DNA from: MKSF01 sp037190225
Lineage (GTDB): Bacteria; Bacteroidota; Bacteroidia; Chitinophagales; Chitinophagaceae
Length of the DNA: 64,000 bases
Reading direction: 5' to 3'
NCBI GenBank assembly: GCA_037190225.1
Contig: JBBCJL010000009.1
Location: forward strand, 143,491 to 207,490
The notes below the pieces were generated by a model that was not told where the DNA came from, did no database searches, and saw nothing but the letters and a program-made list of their open reading frames with translations. Shown here one piece after another: positions 23,448 to 32,430 of the stretch. The first letter of the stretch is position 1. Every line of letters starts with the position of its first letter. A program made the position numbers and the translations under genes.

Positions 23448-24284
23448 CTACAATTCAAGCCATACATTCTCCTTTTCCGTATCTACTTTGCTGAAAAAAT
23501 CCATGGGGTTGAGCCGTGTGAAATTTTTAAAATCCCTGATAAAATGAGATTGGTCGTAGAACCGGACAAGATGCGACAGCTCGGTGAAATTTCTGGCCTT
23601 TTGCCTTTCAGCAATAGCAGCCCTGAACCGGTGGATCTTTCTGAACTCGGAAGGCGTTTTACCGACCTGCTGCGTGAATATCTTATTAAGGTATTGCCTG
23701 GAAATATTATTTTTTTGAGCGATGTCATTGATCTTGAGGTCCGACTGTATATCAGCGATGATGCTTTCCAGCAAAGAAAGATCCTTTGGGACCAGCCTGG
23801 AAAGCCAATAGCTTTCCAGCTGCCGGATCTGCTCCGCTCTGCCGGGTATATTGAACACCTCGTTCATAAGCGGCCTGTAATCAGGAGAAGGGTCAAAACG
23901 GATCATTGCACCTGCGTAAAAAGGCCGTATGTCATTTACAAAATGATTGAGGCCCAGCGGCTTAAAATAAATGGTGATCTCCTCGGTGATATCGTGCTGT
24001 ATGATCTCAATGGGATGTATATACCGGCTTACCAGGCTTGAAGCAATCGTATTTTCCCGGGATGAAGATACCTCGATCTTATTATGACCGAGCACCAGGC
24101 TGGTGTTCTGATAAACGGCGGCAATGCAAAAGTTATTGGGAAAGGTCCAATAGATTTCCGGCTGATGAATTTCTTTTTTGGTTACAAAATAAAATCCTTC
24201 AATATACTTATTCAAAGTTTCGGAAACAGGCTTGTAAAATTGGATATCCACAATTTTAGTATTAAAATTTAAGCTGCCCGCCAA
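23448..24284 (-). CDS. AraC-family transcriptional regulator
   Basis: The 278-residue protein has an N-terminal ligand/dimer domain of the type found in Bacteroidota AraC proteins (YKPVSETLNKYIEGFYFV) and a C-terminal double helix-turn-helix. The first is DLKINDIAQKNNISRQYLNKIFTQQVG; the second is ELSHLVRFYDQSHFIRDFKNF. It lies 66 nt upstream of the DUF5694 gene, same strand. An in-frame start within the first 15 residues cannot be excluded. Target genes and effector are unknown. Confidence 0.88.
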   Translation of the reverse strand: MAGSLNFNTKIVDIQFYKPVSETLNKYIEGFYFVTKKEIHQPEIYWTFPNNFCIAAVYQNTSLVLGHNKIEVSSSRENTIASSLVSRYIHPIEIIQHDITEEITIYFKPLGLNHFVNDIRPFYAGAMIRFDPSPDYRPLMNEVFNIPGRAEQIRQLESYWLSRLVPKDLSLLESIIADIQSDLKINDIAQKNNISRQYLNKIFTQQVGKTPSEFRKIHRFRAAIAERQKARNFTELSHLVRFYDQSHFIRDFKNFTRLNPMDFFSKVDTEKENVWLEL

Positions 24285-24454
24285 TACGTTGCATGCGGTA
24301 TCGTATTGGTGTGATCTGCTCTTCTGATGTGTAATACAAATTTAATGAATTACTATTTACTGGCTATCCGTACACCGGTCAGTGATGCGGCCTTATCCGC
24401 ATAAGTCCCCAACCTTGCCGGACGCAATAGTTACTCCCGGTTTCGCTTACAGCA

Positions 24455-25885
24455 CTATAAGCTTTTATAATGCAGCAGGAAATCAGCCATCATTCTCAGC
24501 CCGAAGCCGGTGCCCCCGAAGGTCTTATAATGTTTCGGTGCTGTGGTGTAGGCCACTCCCGCAATGTCAAAGTGCAGCCAGGGAAAATCCGTAAAGTGCT
24601 CCAGGAATTTACCTGCTGTGATAGCGCCTGCTGTTCCGCCGCTGATATTCTTAAGGTCGGCGATCTCGGATTTCATCATATCCCCGTATTCTTTCCATAA
24701 GGGAAGCTCTATGAACCGCTCGTAGTGCTTCATGCTGCTTTGGTGCAGCAGCTCCTTATAGCCCTGGGGGGCATTGCCCATCATGATCATACCTTCTGCG
24801 CCTGATATGGCAGCGGCCGCCCCGGTAAGCGTGGCGAAATCTATGACCAGCTCCGGTTTGTATTTCCGGGCGTGGAGCAGCGCATCGGCCAGGATCAGCC
24901 GGCCTTCCGCGTCCGTGTTCAGCACCTCTACCGTTGTCCCGTCCGCGTAGGTGATAATATCGCCCGGCGCGTAGGCATTCTCTCCCGGCCGGTTGTCGCA
25001 GGCCGGTATCAGCCCTATGATATGTATGGGGAGGTTGAGCATCCCGGCAACATACATGATACCTGCTACGAGCGCCGCCCCGGCCATATCGCTTTTCATA
25101 TGATCCATGCTGTTGGGTGTAGGCTTCAGGCTCAGGCCCCCGGTATCATACACAACGCCTTTACCGACCAGCACCAGCGGCTGCTTATTGATATACCTTG
25201 TAGGCTTATGCTCCAGTATATTGAATGCCGGGTCATTCTTGCTGCCGCTGCTTACTGCCAGCAGCCCGGCCATTTTATGCTGCTCTATCTTCTTGCGGTC
25301 CCACGTGGTAATCCTGAAGCGCCCTTCCTTAGCTACCTGTTGCAGCTGTTCCGAGAACTGCTGCGGCGTCTGGTGATTGAAAGGCTCATTGACCAGGTTA
25401 CGGATATGGTACACCGCCTGCGTGGTGACCTGCAGCTGTGCCAGCAGCTTTTCCGTGATCTCATCCTTGTAAAAATAGATGGTATCCAGGCTGTTGGGGC
25501 GTGCGTTCTTATCGCTTTTATAATGCAGGAACCGGTAGTTGGTGAGCGTAAGCGCTTCCGCAAAAAGGTAGGCGGCGTCGGACCCTTCTATCATATTCCT
25601 GATAATGACTTCTTTGATATGGTACCTGTTCAGCACAGGGAGGAGCTTGCCGGCTTCTGTTCTTACATTCTCCAGCGTATCGGGCACTTCGTCGAATTCT
25701 TTAAGATAGGCGATGAAATGCAGGCTGCCGTTCCGGAAAAGCGGGATAATGGTAGTTTCGTTTTTGAGCTGTTGCTGTACGAAGATGATCTCATTCTTAT
25801 CGTCCGTTATGGAAGTGACCATATCTTCATGGTGCAGCAGGTAAATGATGCTGGCTTTATGATTTTTATGAATACCAAAGTACAT
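24455..25885 (-). CDS. Leucyl aminopeptidase, M17 family
   Basis: The 476-residue cytosolic metallopeptidase has the M17 metal site: LVGKGVVYDTGGLSLKP (metal-binding Lys and Asp), MKSDMAGAA (Asp) and the signature NTDAEGRLILADAL (Asp/Glu). It releases N-terminal residues from peptides using two metal ions; quaternary form is normally a hexamer. The start at 25885 (MYFGIHKN) was chosen because the preceding 14 codons look non-conserved. Its 3' end is duplicated in degenerate form at 22457-22510. Confidence 0.9.
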   Translation of the reverse strand: MYFGIHKNHKASIIYLLHHEDMVTSITDDKNEIIFVQQQLKNETTIIPLFRNGSLHFIAYLKEFDEVPDTLENVRTEAGKLLPVLNRYHIKEVIIRNMIEGSDAAYLFAEALTLTNYRFLHYKSDKNARPNSLDTIYFYKDEITEKLLAQLQVTTQAVYHIRNLVNEPFNHQTPQQFSEQLQQVAKEGRFRITTWDRKKIEQHKMAGLLAVSSGSKNDPAFNILEHKPTRYINKQPLVLVGKGVVYDTGGLSLKPTPNSMDHMKSDMAGAALVAGIMYVAGMLNLPIHIIGLIPACDNRPGENAYAPGDIITYADGTTVEVLNTDAEGRLILADALLHARKYKPELVIDFATLTGAAAAISGAEGMIMMGNAPQGYKELLHQSSMKHYERFIELPLWKEYGDMMKSEIADLKNISGGTAGAITAGKFLEHFTDFPWLHFDIAGVAYTTAPKHYKTFGGTGFGLRMMADFLLHYKSL

Positions 25886-25994
25886 AATGATTGTATTGAA
25901 TAAGTGATCGTACCAAAAATAGGACATTTTTTAAAGCGCTGTCAGGCAAACCTGCCGTTCATTTCTCAGCCGTTGGCTGTGTGTAGGCGCCTGC

Positions 25995-26025
25995 TGAAAA
26001 AGGGAATCACCGAAGTAACTCCCTT
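25995..26025 (-). terminator. Intrinsic terminator of uvrA with UUCG tetraloop
   Basis: On the minus strand AAGGGAGTTAC, TTCG and GTGATTCCCTT form an 11-bp stem closed by a TTCG loop, then TTT. The stem begins 6 nt after the uvrA stop. Confidence 0.8.
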
Positions 26026-26030
26026 GCCGC

Positions 26031-28850
26031 TTATTGTAATTCCTTTTTGAGGAATACGCCGGTAATGCTTTTTTTGCTTCTGGCTACCTTTTCAGGAGTG
26101 CCATGCGCGACCAGGGTACCGCCGCCTTCTCCTCCTTCAGGACCGATATCAATGATATAATCGGCTACCTTCACCATATCAAGGTTATGCTCTATCACAA
26201 GGACCGTGTTGCCTCTTCCGACCAGCTTGTTCAGCACGTTCAGCAGGGCCTGTATATCTTCAAAATGGAGACCTGTGGTAGGCTCATCCAGTATGTAAAA
26301 GGTCTTGCCCGTGTCCTTTTTGGCCAGCTCGGTGGCCAGCTTGACCCGTTGCGCCTCACCGCCGCTCAGGGTGACGGCGCTCTGCCCCAGGGTAATGTAA
26401 CCTAATCCCACATCCAGCAGCGTTTTGATCTTGCGGTGCAGGGACGGTACATTGATAAAATATTCCACCGCCTCCGCTACGGTCATATCCAGCACATCCG
26501 AAATGGAGCGGCCTTTATACCGGATCTCCAGGGTTTCCCTGTTATAGCGTTTGCCCTGGCATTTTTCGCAGGGGACGTACACGTCCGGCAGGAAATTCAT
26601 TTCGATGACCCTCATACCGCCGCCCTGGCATTCCTCGCACCGGCCGCCCTTGACGTTAAAGGAAAATCGCCCGGCATTATATCCTCTTATCTTAGCCTCC
26701 GGCACCTGGGCGAACAGCTGCCGGATGTCATTGAAGAAACCGCAGTAGGTAGCGGGATTGCTGCGCGGGGTTCTGCCTATGGGCGTCTGGTCTATCTCTA
26801 TCACCTTATCTATATGCTCCAGCCCTTCTACGCTTTTATAGGGCATCGGCTGCATCTTGGATGCGGGGAAGCAATGCCGGGACAGGATGGGGTACAGTGT
26901 TTCCGTGATCAGGGTGCTTTTACCGCTGCCCGATACGCCCGTTACAACCACGAAGGTGCCCAGGGGAATGGAAATATCCACGCTTTTGAGGTTATTGCCG
27001 GTAGCGCCCCGCAGAGTCAGCTCATGACCATTGCCTTTCCTGCGCTGGGCAGGCAATTCAATACATTTCTTATAAGTGAGGTACTGTGATGTCAGGGAGT
27101 CGGAATGCAGCACTTCTTCCGGGGTGCCCTGCGACACGATGCGACCCCCGTGGATACCGGCTTTGGGTCCTATATCTATCAGGTGATCGGCCGCCAGCAT
27201 AATATCCTTGTCATGCTCCACCACGAGCACGCTGTTGCCGCCGTTCCTGAGGTCTTCCAGCGCGTGGATGAGCCGCTGGTTGTCCCGCTGGTGCAGCCCT
27301 ATGCTCGGCTCATCCAGGATATAGGTGATGCCGGTCAGCTTGGAGCCGATCTGCGTGGCCAGCCGTATGCGCTGGCTTTCTCCGCCGCTCAGGGTCCTGG
27401 TAGGCCTGTTGAGCGTCAGGTAATGCAGGCCGACATCCAGCAGGAAACGTACCCGCTCCGTGATCTCTTTGATAATATCCTTGGCTATGATCGTTCTCTT
27501 ATCATCCAGGTATTGATCAATATGGCTGAATTGCTCATAAAAGGCGGATAAGGACAGCTGCGACAGGTCGGCTATATTATAGGGACCTATCTTAAAGCAC
27601 AGGCTTTCCTTTTTCAGCCTTTTGCCTTCGCACTCCGGGCAGGTATCCAGGTGGAGGAACTGCTCCGCCCAGTTCCTGATGTGGTCGGAGGGGCTTTCAT
27701 TGAACCAGCGCAGCATACTGTTCAGGACGCCTTCAAAGCTGTCTGTAAGGTATTTATAATCCTCGCTGTTTTCCCGGTAGGTGATGCCTGCCGTTTCCTG
27801 CCCGTAAAGGATCAGGTTCAGCTCTTTGTCTTTCAGCCCGCTTATCGGGGTGGTCAGGGAGATCTTGTGCTTTTTGGCGAAGCGTTCCGTCATTTTCCAG
27901 CTTTGCGCCTCCCGTGCTTCTCCCAGGGGAGCGATGCCGCCCTCCCTGATGTTCCTGCTGCTGTCCGGGATCACGCTTTCCATATTGATGGCGTGCACCA
28001 CACCCAGTCCCTTGCATTTCGGGCAGGCGCCATAAGGGGAATTGAAGGAAAAAGTATTGGGACTTGGCTCCTCATAGGAAAGTCCCGTAGCCGCCTCCAT
28101 CAGGTTCTTGCTGTACTGCGTGATCTGGTGAGTGGCATGATGCTCTATGAACAGCAGCCCTTTACCCATCTGCAAGGCTTTCTGGATGCTTTGTACCAGC
28201 CGTACCCTGCTCTCCTCATCAACGCTGAGACGATCTATCACCAGCTCTATATCGTGTATCTTATAGCGGTCCAGCTGCATACCCGGCTTCAGCTCCTGTA
28301 TCTCGCCGTCTATCCTGGCACGCAGGTAGCCCTGCTTCATGAACTGCTCGAATACCTCCCGGTAATGTCCTTTCCGGCCCCTGACCACAGGCGCCAGCAC
28401 CGCTATCTTTTCACCGTCCAGGTGGCTGTAGATATGCCGGATGATCTCTTCTTCGGAATATTTCTCCATCCTGTTCCCGGAAAGATAGGAATAGGCAGTG
28501 CTGGCCCTGGCGAACAGCAGCCTGAGAAAATCATAGACCTCCGTGATGGTGCCTACCGTGGAGCGGGGATTCTTATTGGTGGTCTTTTGCTCTATCGCGA
28601 TAACGGGGGAAAGCCCGGTGATGCGGTCCACATCCGGCCGTTCCAGGTCGCCCATGAACTGGCGGGCATAGGCGGAAAAGCTTTCCATATACCTGCGCTG
28701 GCCTTCCGCAAAGATAGTGTCAAATGCCAGGGAAGACTTGCCGCTTCCGCTCAGTCCTGTAATGACAACCAGCTTATTCTTGGGGATCTTTACATCTATA
28801 TTCTTAAGGTTGTGCACCCGGGCACCCAATATTTCTATGTTTTCTGACAT
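26031..28850 (-). CDS. uvrA: Excinuclease ABC subunit UvrA
   Basis: The 939-residue damage-recognition ATPase of nucleotide excision repair is complete. The first Walker A (GLSGSGKSSLAFDTIFAEG) is followed by the UvrB-binding region, a zinc module (CPKCKGLG, CPECEGKRL), signature LSGGESQRIRLA, the second Walker A (GVSGSGKSTLITETLYPIL), a CEECQGGG to CEKCQGKRYN zinc finger, and the second signature LSGGEAQRVKLA. The start at 28850 was chosen for MSENIEILGARVHNLKN and the GAAAGG ribosome-binding site just before it. It is a single-gene unit with a clear terminator. Confidence 0.97.
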   Translation of the reverse strand: MSENIEILGARVHNLKNIDVKIPKNKLVVITGLSGSGKSSLAFDTIFAEGQRRYMESFSAYARQFMGDLERPDVDRITGLSPVIAIEQKTTNKNPRSTVGTITEVYDFLRLLFARASTAYSYLSGNRMEKYSEEEIIRHIYSHLDGEKIAVLAPVVRGRKGHYREVFEQFMKQGYLRARIDGEIQELKPGMQLDRYKIHDIELVIDRLSVDEESRVRLVQSIQKALQMGKGLLFIEHHATHQITQYSKNLMEAATGLSYEEPSPNTFSFNSPYGACPKCKGLGVVHAINMESVIPDSSRNIREGGIAPLGEAREAQSWKMTERFAKKHKISLTTPISGLKDKELNLILYGQETAGITYRENSEDYKYLTDSFEGVLNSMLRWFNESPSDHIRNWAEQFLHLDTCPECEGKRLKKESLCFKIGPYNIADLSQLSLSAFYEQFSHIDQYLDDKRTIIAKDIIKEITERVRFLLDVGLHYLTLNRPTRTLSGGESQRIRLATQIGSKLTGITYILDEPSIGLHQRDNQRLIHALEDLRNGGNSVLVVEHDKDIMLAADHLIDIGPKAGIHGGRIVSQGTPEEVLHSDSLTSQYLTYKKCIELPAQRRKGNGHELTLRGATGNNLKSVDISIPLGTFVVVTGVSGSGKSTLITETLYPILSRHCFPASKMQPMPYKSVEGLEHIDKVIEIDQTPIGRTPRSNPATYCGFFNDIRQLFAQVPEAKIRGYNAGRFSFNVKGGRCEECQGGGMRVIEMNFLPDVYVPCEKCQGKRYNRETLEIRYKGRSISDVLDMTVAEAVEYFINVPSLHRKIKTLLDVGLGYITLGQSAVTLSGGEAQRVKLATELAKKDTGKTFYILDEPTTGLHFEDIQALLNVLNKLVGRGNTVLVIEHNLDMVKVADYIIDIGPEGGEGGGTLVAHGTPEKVARSKKSITGVFLKKELQ

Positions 28851-29103
28851 ACCTTTCTGCTGATGCAATTTTTGTATATGCGAAATTACTGATTATCCTT
28901 CTAAAGTGCAGGAATAACATACAGGCGGCAAGGTAGCTGCATTTCGTATGCTTTCCTGTTAAAATCAAGCTAAATACCGAGATTGGTCGTTCCGGGGAGG
29001 GCGGGCAGATGAGCAGTGCTGCAGCGGTTGCAGGACGTGCCTGCGGCCGGAAGCTCCGGAGCAGAATAATCTATTAAACCTGCGCATAAAACAAAATATT
29101 GAC

Positions 29104-29111
29104 TAACTTTG
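29104..29111 (+). promoter_or_regulatory. -7 promoter element for accA-dapA
   Basis: TAACTTTG exactly matches TAnnTTTG, 72 nt before the accA ATG. No good -33 TTTG is visible. The remaining bases between uvrA and accA show no gene. Confidence 0.55.
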
Positions 29112-29183
29112 TTGCCCTGTTGCCGTTTGGTTCTGTAAGGACCGGGGGCGGCTTTACCATTCATTCAATAAGAGATATCATAT

Positions 29184-30149
29184 ATGCAGTTTTTAGATTT
29201 TGAAAAGCCATTGGAAGACCTGGTGTCGCAGCTGGACAAGCTTCAATCCATCGCGGATAAGAACAAGATGGATATGTCTGCCTCTGTCAGGCAGCTGGAG
29301 CAAACCATCGAAGAAACAAGGTCTGAGATCTACAAAAATCTGACTCCCTGGCAACGGGTACAGCTGAGCCGTCACCCTGAGCGTCCTTATACCAATTATT
29401 ATATCAGCAAGATATGCAGCACTTTTACAGAGCTGTTCGGAGACCGGAACGTGAAGGATGATAAGGCCATCGTGGGTGGCCTGGCGGATATAGACGGGCA
29501 GCAGGTCATGATCATCGGTCACCAGAAAGGTACCAATACGAAGCAGCGCCAGATCCGCAACTTCGGTATGGCCAACCCGGAAGGATACCGCAAAGCGCTG
29601 CGGCTGATGAAGCTGGCTGAAAAGTTCAACCGTCCTATCGTCACCTTTATTGATACACCCGGTGCTTATCCCGGCCTGGAAGCGGAAGAAAGAGGGCAGG
29701 GCGAGGCCATTGCCCGTAATATTTATGAAATGGTGAATATGCGGGTGCCGGTGATCTGCATCATCATAGGTGAAGGCGCATCCGGCGGCGCGCTGGGCAT
29801 AGGCGTAGGCGATAAGGTGGTCATGCTGGAAAATACCTGGTACACCGTTATCTCCCCGGAAAACTGCTCCAGCATCCTGTGGCGCAGCTGGGATTATAAA
29901 GTGCAGGCCGCGGAGCAGCTGAAGCTGACCTCTGAAGATATGTCCGCTTTCGGGCTGGTGGATGATGTGCTGAAAGAACCCGTTGGAGGCGCGCACTATA
30001 AGCCCGAGGAAATGGCGCTGAGCATTAAAAAATATATCCTGGATACCATTAAGGAGCTTGAGAAAACAGGTGCGGACAAGAGGATCGAGAAAAGGATCGA
30101 GAAATTCTCCAGGATGGGCTTCTTCGAGGAAACAGAAACGGAAGCGTAA
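29184..30149 (+). CDS. accA: Acetyl-CoA carboxylase carboxyltransferase subunit alpha
   Basis: The 321-residue protein is the alpha half of the carboxyltransferase that moves CO2 from biotin to acetyl-CoA, making malonyl-CoA for fatty acid synthesis. Typical segments are the N-terminal coiled coil with FEKPLEDLVSQLDKL, WQRVQLSRHPERPYT, FIDTPGAYPGLEAEERGQGEAIARN, and the oxyanion region GEGASGGALGIGVGDKV. accD and the biotin carrier are not in the window. dapA follows by about 26 nt, suggesting one transcript. Confidence 0.96.
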   Translation: MQFLDFEKPLEDLVSQLDKLQSIADKNKMDMSASVRQLEQTIEETRSEIYKNLTPWQRVQLSRHPERPYTNYYISKICSTFTELFGDRNVKDDKAIVGGLADIDGQQVMIIGHQKGTNTKQRQIRNFGMANPEGYRKALRLMKLAEKFNRPIVTFIDTPGAYPGLEAEERGQGEAIARNIYEMVNMRVPVICIIIGEGASGGALGIGVGDKVVMLENTWYTVISPENCSSILWRSWDYKVQAAEQLKLTSEDMSAFGLVDDVLKEPVGGAHYKPEEMALSIKKYILDTIKELEKTGADKRIEKRIEKFSRMGFFEETETEA

Positions 30150-30175
30150 TTGTAAACTACTAATTATACATGCAT

Positions 30176-31048
30176 ATGAATTTTCAGGGTACAGGCGTAG
30201 CATTGGTAACACCTTTCAGGGAAGACCTCTCCGTGGATTATGAAAGTCTGGGAAAGCTGGTAGAATATGTGATATCAGGAGGCGTGGATTTCCTGGTGGC
30301 ATTGGGGACCACTGCCGAAACGCCTGCAATGACCCCGGAAGAAAAGCTGGAGGTGCTGAAATTCATCATTCAGAAAAATAACAAAAGGAAACCGCTCGTT
30401 GCAGGAATTGGTGGTAATAATACGAAGGATGTTACAGATACTATCGCTGCCTACCCGATGGCGGATGTGGACGGTATACTGAGCGTGGTACCTTATTATA
30501 ATAAGCCTTCGCAGGAAGGTATTTACCGGCATTTTAAAACGATCGCTGACAGTACGGACAAGCCGATCATTCTGTACAATGTTCCCGGCAGGACGGTGAC
30601 CAATATGCTGCCGGCCACGACACTTCGACTGGCACGGGAATGCGCTAATATAGTAGCGATCAAGGAAGCCAGCGGCAATATGGCGCAATGTATGGAGCTG
30701 GTGCAGGGCGCTCCCGCGCATTTCAGCGTACTGAGCGGTGATGACGACCTGGTGCTGCCGCAGGTAGCGATAGGAATGAAAGGCGTCATCTCTGTGGCTG
30801 CCAACTGCTACCCGGAAACATTTACGGCAATGGTGCGTCATGCATTACGGCATGATATCGCGGCAGCACAGCCGCTGCACTACCAGCTGCTGCCGGCTAT
30901 CAGGCTGTTGTTTGCCGAAGGCAACCCGACAGGCGTAAAGCATGTGCTGGCGGAAAAAGGCCTGATCCGGAATGTCCTGAGGCTGCCCCTGGTGGCTGCG
31001 AGCGATCCGCTCCGGGAAGCATTTCAACCTTATACGGAAGCGCTATAA
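30176..31048 (+). CDS. dapA: 4-Hydroxy-tetrahydrodipicolinate synthase
   Basis: The 290-residue TIM-barrel enzyme condenses pyruvate with aspartate semialdehyde on the lysine/diaminopimelate pathway, feeding the peptidoglycan synthesis encoded downstream. Visible markers are FQGTGVALVTPF at the start, LGTTAETPAMTPEEK, the catalytic-Tyr region ILYNVPGRT, and the Schiff-base Lys in IVAIKEASG. ATG at 30170 is also in frame; 30176 was chosen because family members start at this point. Its stop codon lies inside a terminator hairpin. Confidence 0.95.
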   Translation: MNFQGTGVALVTPFREDLSVDYESLGKLVEYVISGGVDFLVALGTTAETPAMTPEEKLEVLKFIIQKNNKRKPLVAGIGGNNTKDVTDTIAAYPMADVDGILSVVPYYNKPSQEGIYRHFKTIADSTDKPIILYNVPGRTVTNMLPATTLRLARECANIVAIKEASGNMAQCMELVQGAPAHFSVLSGDDDLVLPQVAIGMKGVISVAANCYPETFTAMVRHALRHDIAAAQPLHYQLLPAIRLLFAEGNPTGVKHVLAEKGLIRNVLRLPLVAASDPLREAFQPYTEAL

Positions 31049-31071
31049 CCTATAGCGCTTTATTTTTTATC
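31038..31071 (+). terminator. Terminator overlapping the dapA stop codon
   Basis: AGCGCTATA and TATAGCGCT pair around ACC and are followed by TTATTTTTT. The dapA TAA lies inside the hairpin. Confidence 0.75.
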
Positions 31072-31084
31072 TATTGTATTACTC

Positions 31085-32020
31085 ATGGAAGCATTTTACA
31101 ACAGGCTGGTGAAAGTGGACCGTCATATCAGCAAGTGGGCCAGAAGGAATGATATTATGTGTTACCGGATCTTTGACCATGACATCCCTGAATTCCCTTT
31201 TTGCGTGGACAGGTATGGCGACTATCTTCATGTATCGGAATATGCTTCCAGGTTCAGGTTTCCGGATGAAGCGGCGCATGAGCAGTGGATACAGGAGGCG
31301 GTGACCGTGATCAGCGAAGCCCTGCAGGTGGCGCCGGACCATATCTTTATGAAGCAGCGGAAACGCCTGGACCGCCGGAATGAGCAATATGAGAAGGTGG
31401 ACTCCTCCAGCGAAAAAATGATCGTCACCGAAGGCGGGCTGCGTTTCTATGTGAACCTTAAGGACTACCTGGATACCGGCTTATTCCTGGATCACAGGCC
31501 GCTGCGCGCGCAGTTCGGAAAGGAAGCGAAAAAGATGCGGGTGCTGAACCTCTTTGCCTATACCGGGGCTTTCAGCGTATATGCTGCGGCCGGTGGCGCC
31601 GAAAAAGTGACTACGGTCGATCTTTCCAATACCTATATCAGCTGGGCCAGGGAGAATTTTGAGCTGAACGGCCTGGATGCAGGCGATCATGAATTTATGG
31701 TCATGGACACGATGCAATATTTAAAAAGCCTGCCGGCAGAACCGCTCTTTGACCTGGTATTTGTTGATCCGCCTGTATTCAGCAACAGCACCCGGCTGAA
31801 AGGCACCTGGGATACGCAGCGGGATCATGCCTATATGCTGCAGCTGATACTGGGTGTGACGGAACCGGGAGGGATCATTTACTTCTCCAACAACCTGCGC
31901 ACCTTCCAGCCGCAGTTTGAAAGACTGAATGCCACATCCATAGAGGATATCAGGGAGAAGACCATCCCGGAAGACTTCAGGAACCAGTACATACACTGGT
32001 GCTGGCGGATCATCAAATGA
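31085..32020 (+). CDS. Stand-alone RlmK-type 23S rRNA methyltransferase
   Basis: The 311-residue protein matches, along its length, the C-terminal (RlmK) half of E. coli RlmKL, which makes 7-methylguanosine at 23S position 2069. Parallels are KWARRNDIMCYRIFDHDIPEF, DYLDTGLFLDHRPLR, the SAM motif LNLFAYTGAFSVYAA, FDLVFVDPPVFSNS and IIYFSNNLRTF. No THUMP/RlmL half is present, so here the activity stands alone. RlmI-like m5C activity is less likely because no PUA domain or catalytic Cys context is seen. It follows dapA after a terminator. Confidence 0.85.
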   Translation: MEAFYNRLVKVDRHISKWARRNDIMCYRIFDHDIPEFPFCVDRYGDYLHVSEYASRFRFPDEAAHEQWIQEAVTVISEALQVAPDHIFMKQRKRLDRRNEQYEKVDSSSEKMIVTEGGLRFYVNLKDYLDTGLFLDHRPLRAQFGKEAKKMRVLNLFAYTGAFSVYAAAGGAEKVTTVDLSNTYISWARENFELNGLDAGDHEFMVMDTMQYLKSLPAEPLFDLVFVDPPVFSNSTRLKGTWDTQRDHAYMLQLILGVTEPGGIIYFSNNLRTFQPQFERLNATSIEDIREKTIPEDFRNQYIHWCWRIIK

Positions 32021-32303
32021 TTGTCTTTTTAAGCAGGAAATTCATACGTACCGTATTGCCGGATATAGCGGGTAAAGATCAGAGTAATTCACATGCAGCC
32101 ATATCTTATCCTGTGCCAAGGCGGATTGGTGCCCGTCCAGGTAATAATATCTTTATTTTAAGCTTTAACGGGTTTATTTCCAGTATTTTTTATGTAGCAA
32201 TAATATTTATGTAATATTTTTGCCAAAACTTCCTATCTTTAGCTTTCTTACTTACTAACCGGAAACTGACCTTTATTCCGTAGTTTTCTACCTTTTATAG
32301 TAG
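32021..32303. other. Intergenic region before the dcw cluster
   Basis: This is AT-rich and without a gene. A TATCTTTA -7-like element lies near 32234 (CTATCTTTAG) and may be the distal mraZ promoter; spacing to any TTTG is not ideal. A direct repeat of TAGTTTTC occurs at 32281 and 32301. Confidence 0.4.
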
Positions 32304-32346
32304 TTTTCCACATTTTGCAAGAGTTATCCCCATTCTTTGTGGAAAA
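32304..32346. promoter_or_regulatory. Three DnaA-box-like nonamers upstream of mraZ
   Basis: TTTTCCACA (32304-32312), TTATCCCCA (32324-32332) and TGTGGAAAA (32338-32346, inverted) each differ from the DnaA box TTATCCACA, or its complement, at one position. They lie just upstream of the MraZ-type boxes. Confidence 0.4.
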
Positions 32347-32360
32347 TTAATAATATTTTC

Positions 32361-32410
32361 TATGTGTTTAAATGTGTGGATTTGTGTAGAAATGTGTTTC
32401 TTTGTGTGGT
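32361..32410 (+). promoter_or_regulatory. MraZ operator: five boxes in exact 10-bp phase
   Basis: Five consecutive 10-bp units, each with TGTGT at positions 3-7 (TGTGT at 32363, 32373, 32383, 32393 and 32403), end 20 nt before the mraZ start. One-turn spacing puts all boxes on one DNA face, as expected for the ring-shaped MraZ repressor, which binds spaced direct repeats in front of its own gene in other bacteria. Confidence 0.75.
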
Positions 32411-32430
32411 AAAATGCACAAAATATCACT

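Noticed and set aside
24872..25903. 343-codon open frame antisense to the M17 aminopeptidase
   Set aside because: It is a shadow frame; the sense strand carries the M17 signature.
27651..28847. 398-codon open frame antisense to uvrA
   Set aside because: UvrA is unmistakable on the other strand; the antisense translation has no family features.
32304..32346. Chromosomal replication origin
   Set aside because: Three near-match DnaA boxes are too few, and none of dnaA, dnaN, rpmH or a strand-switch pattern is nearby.
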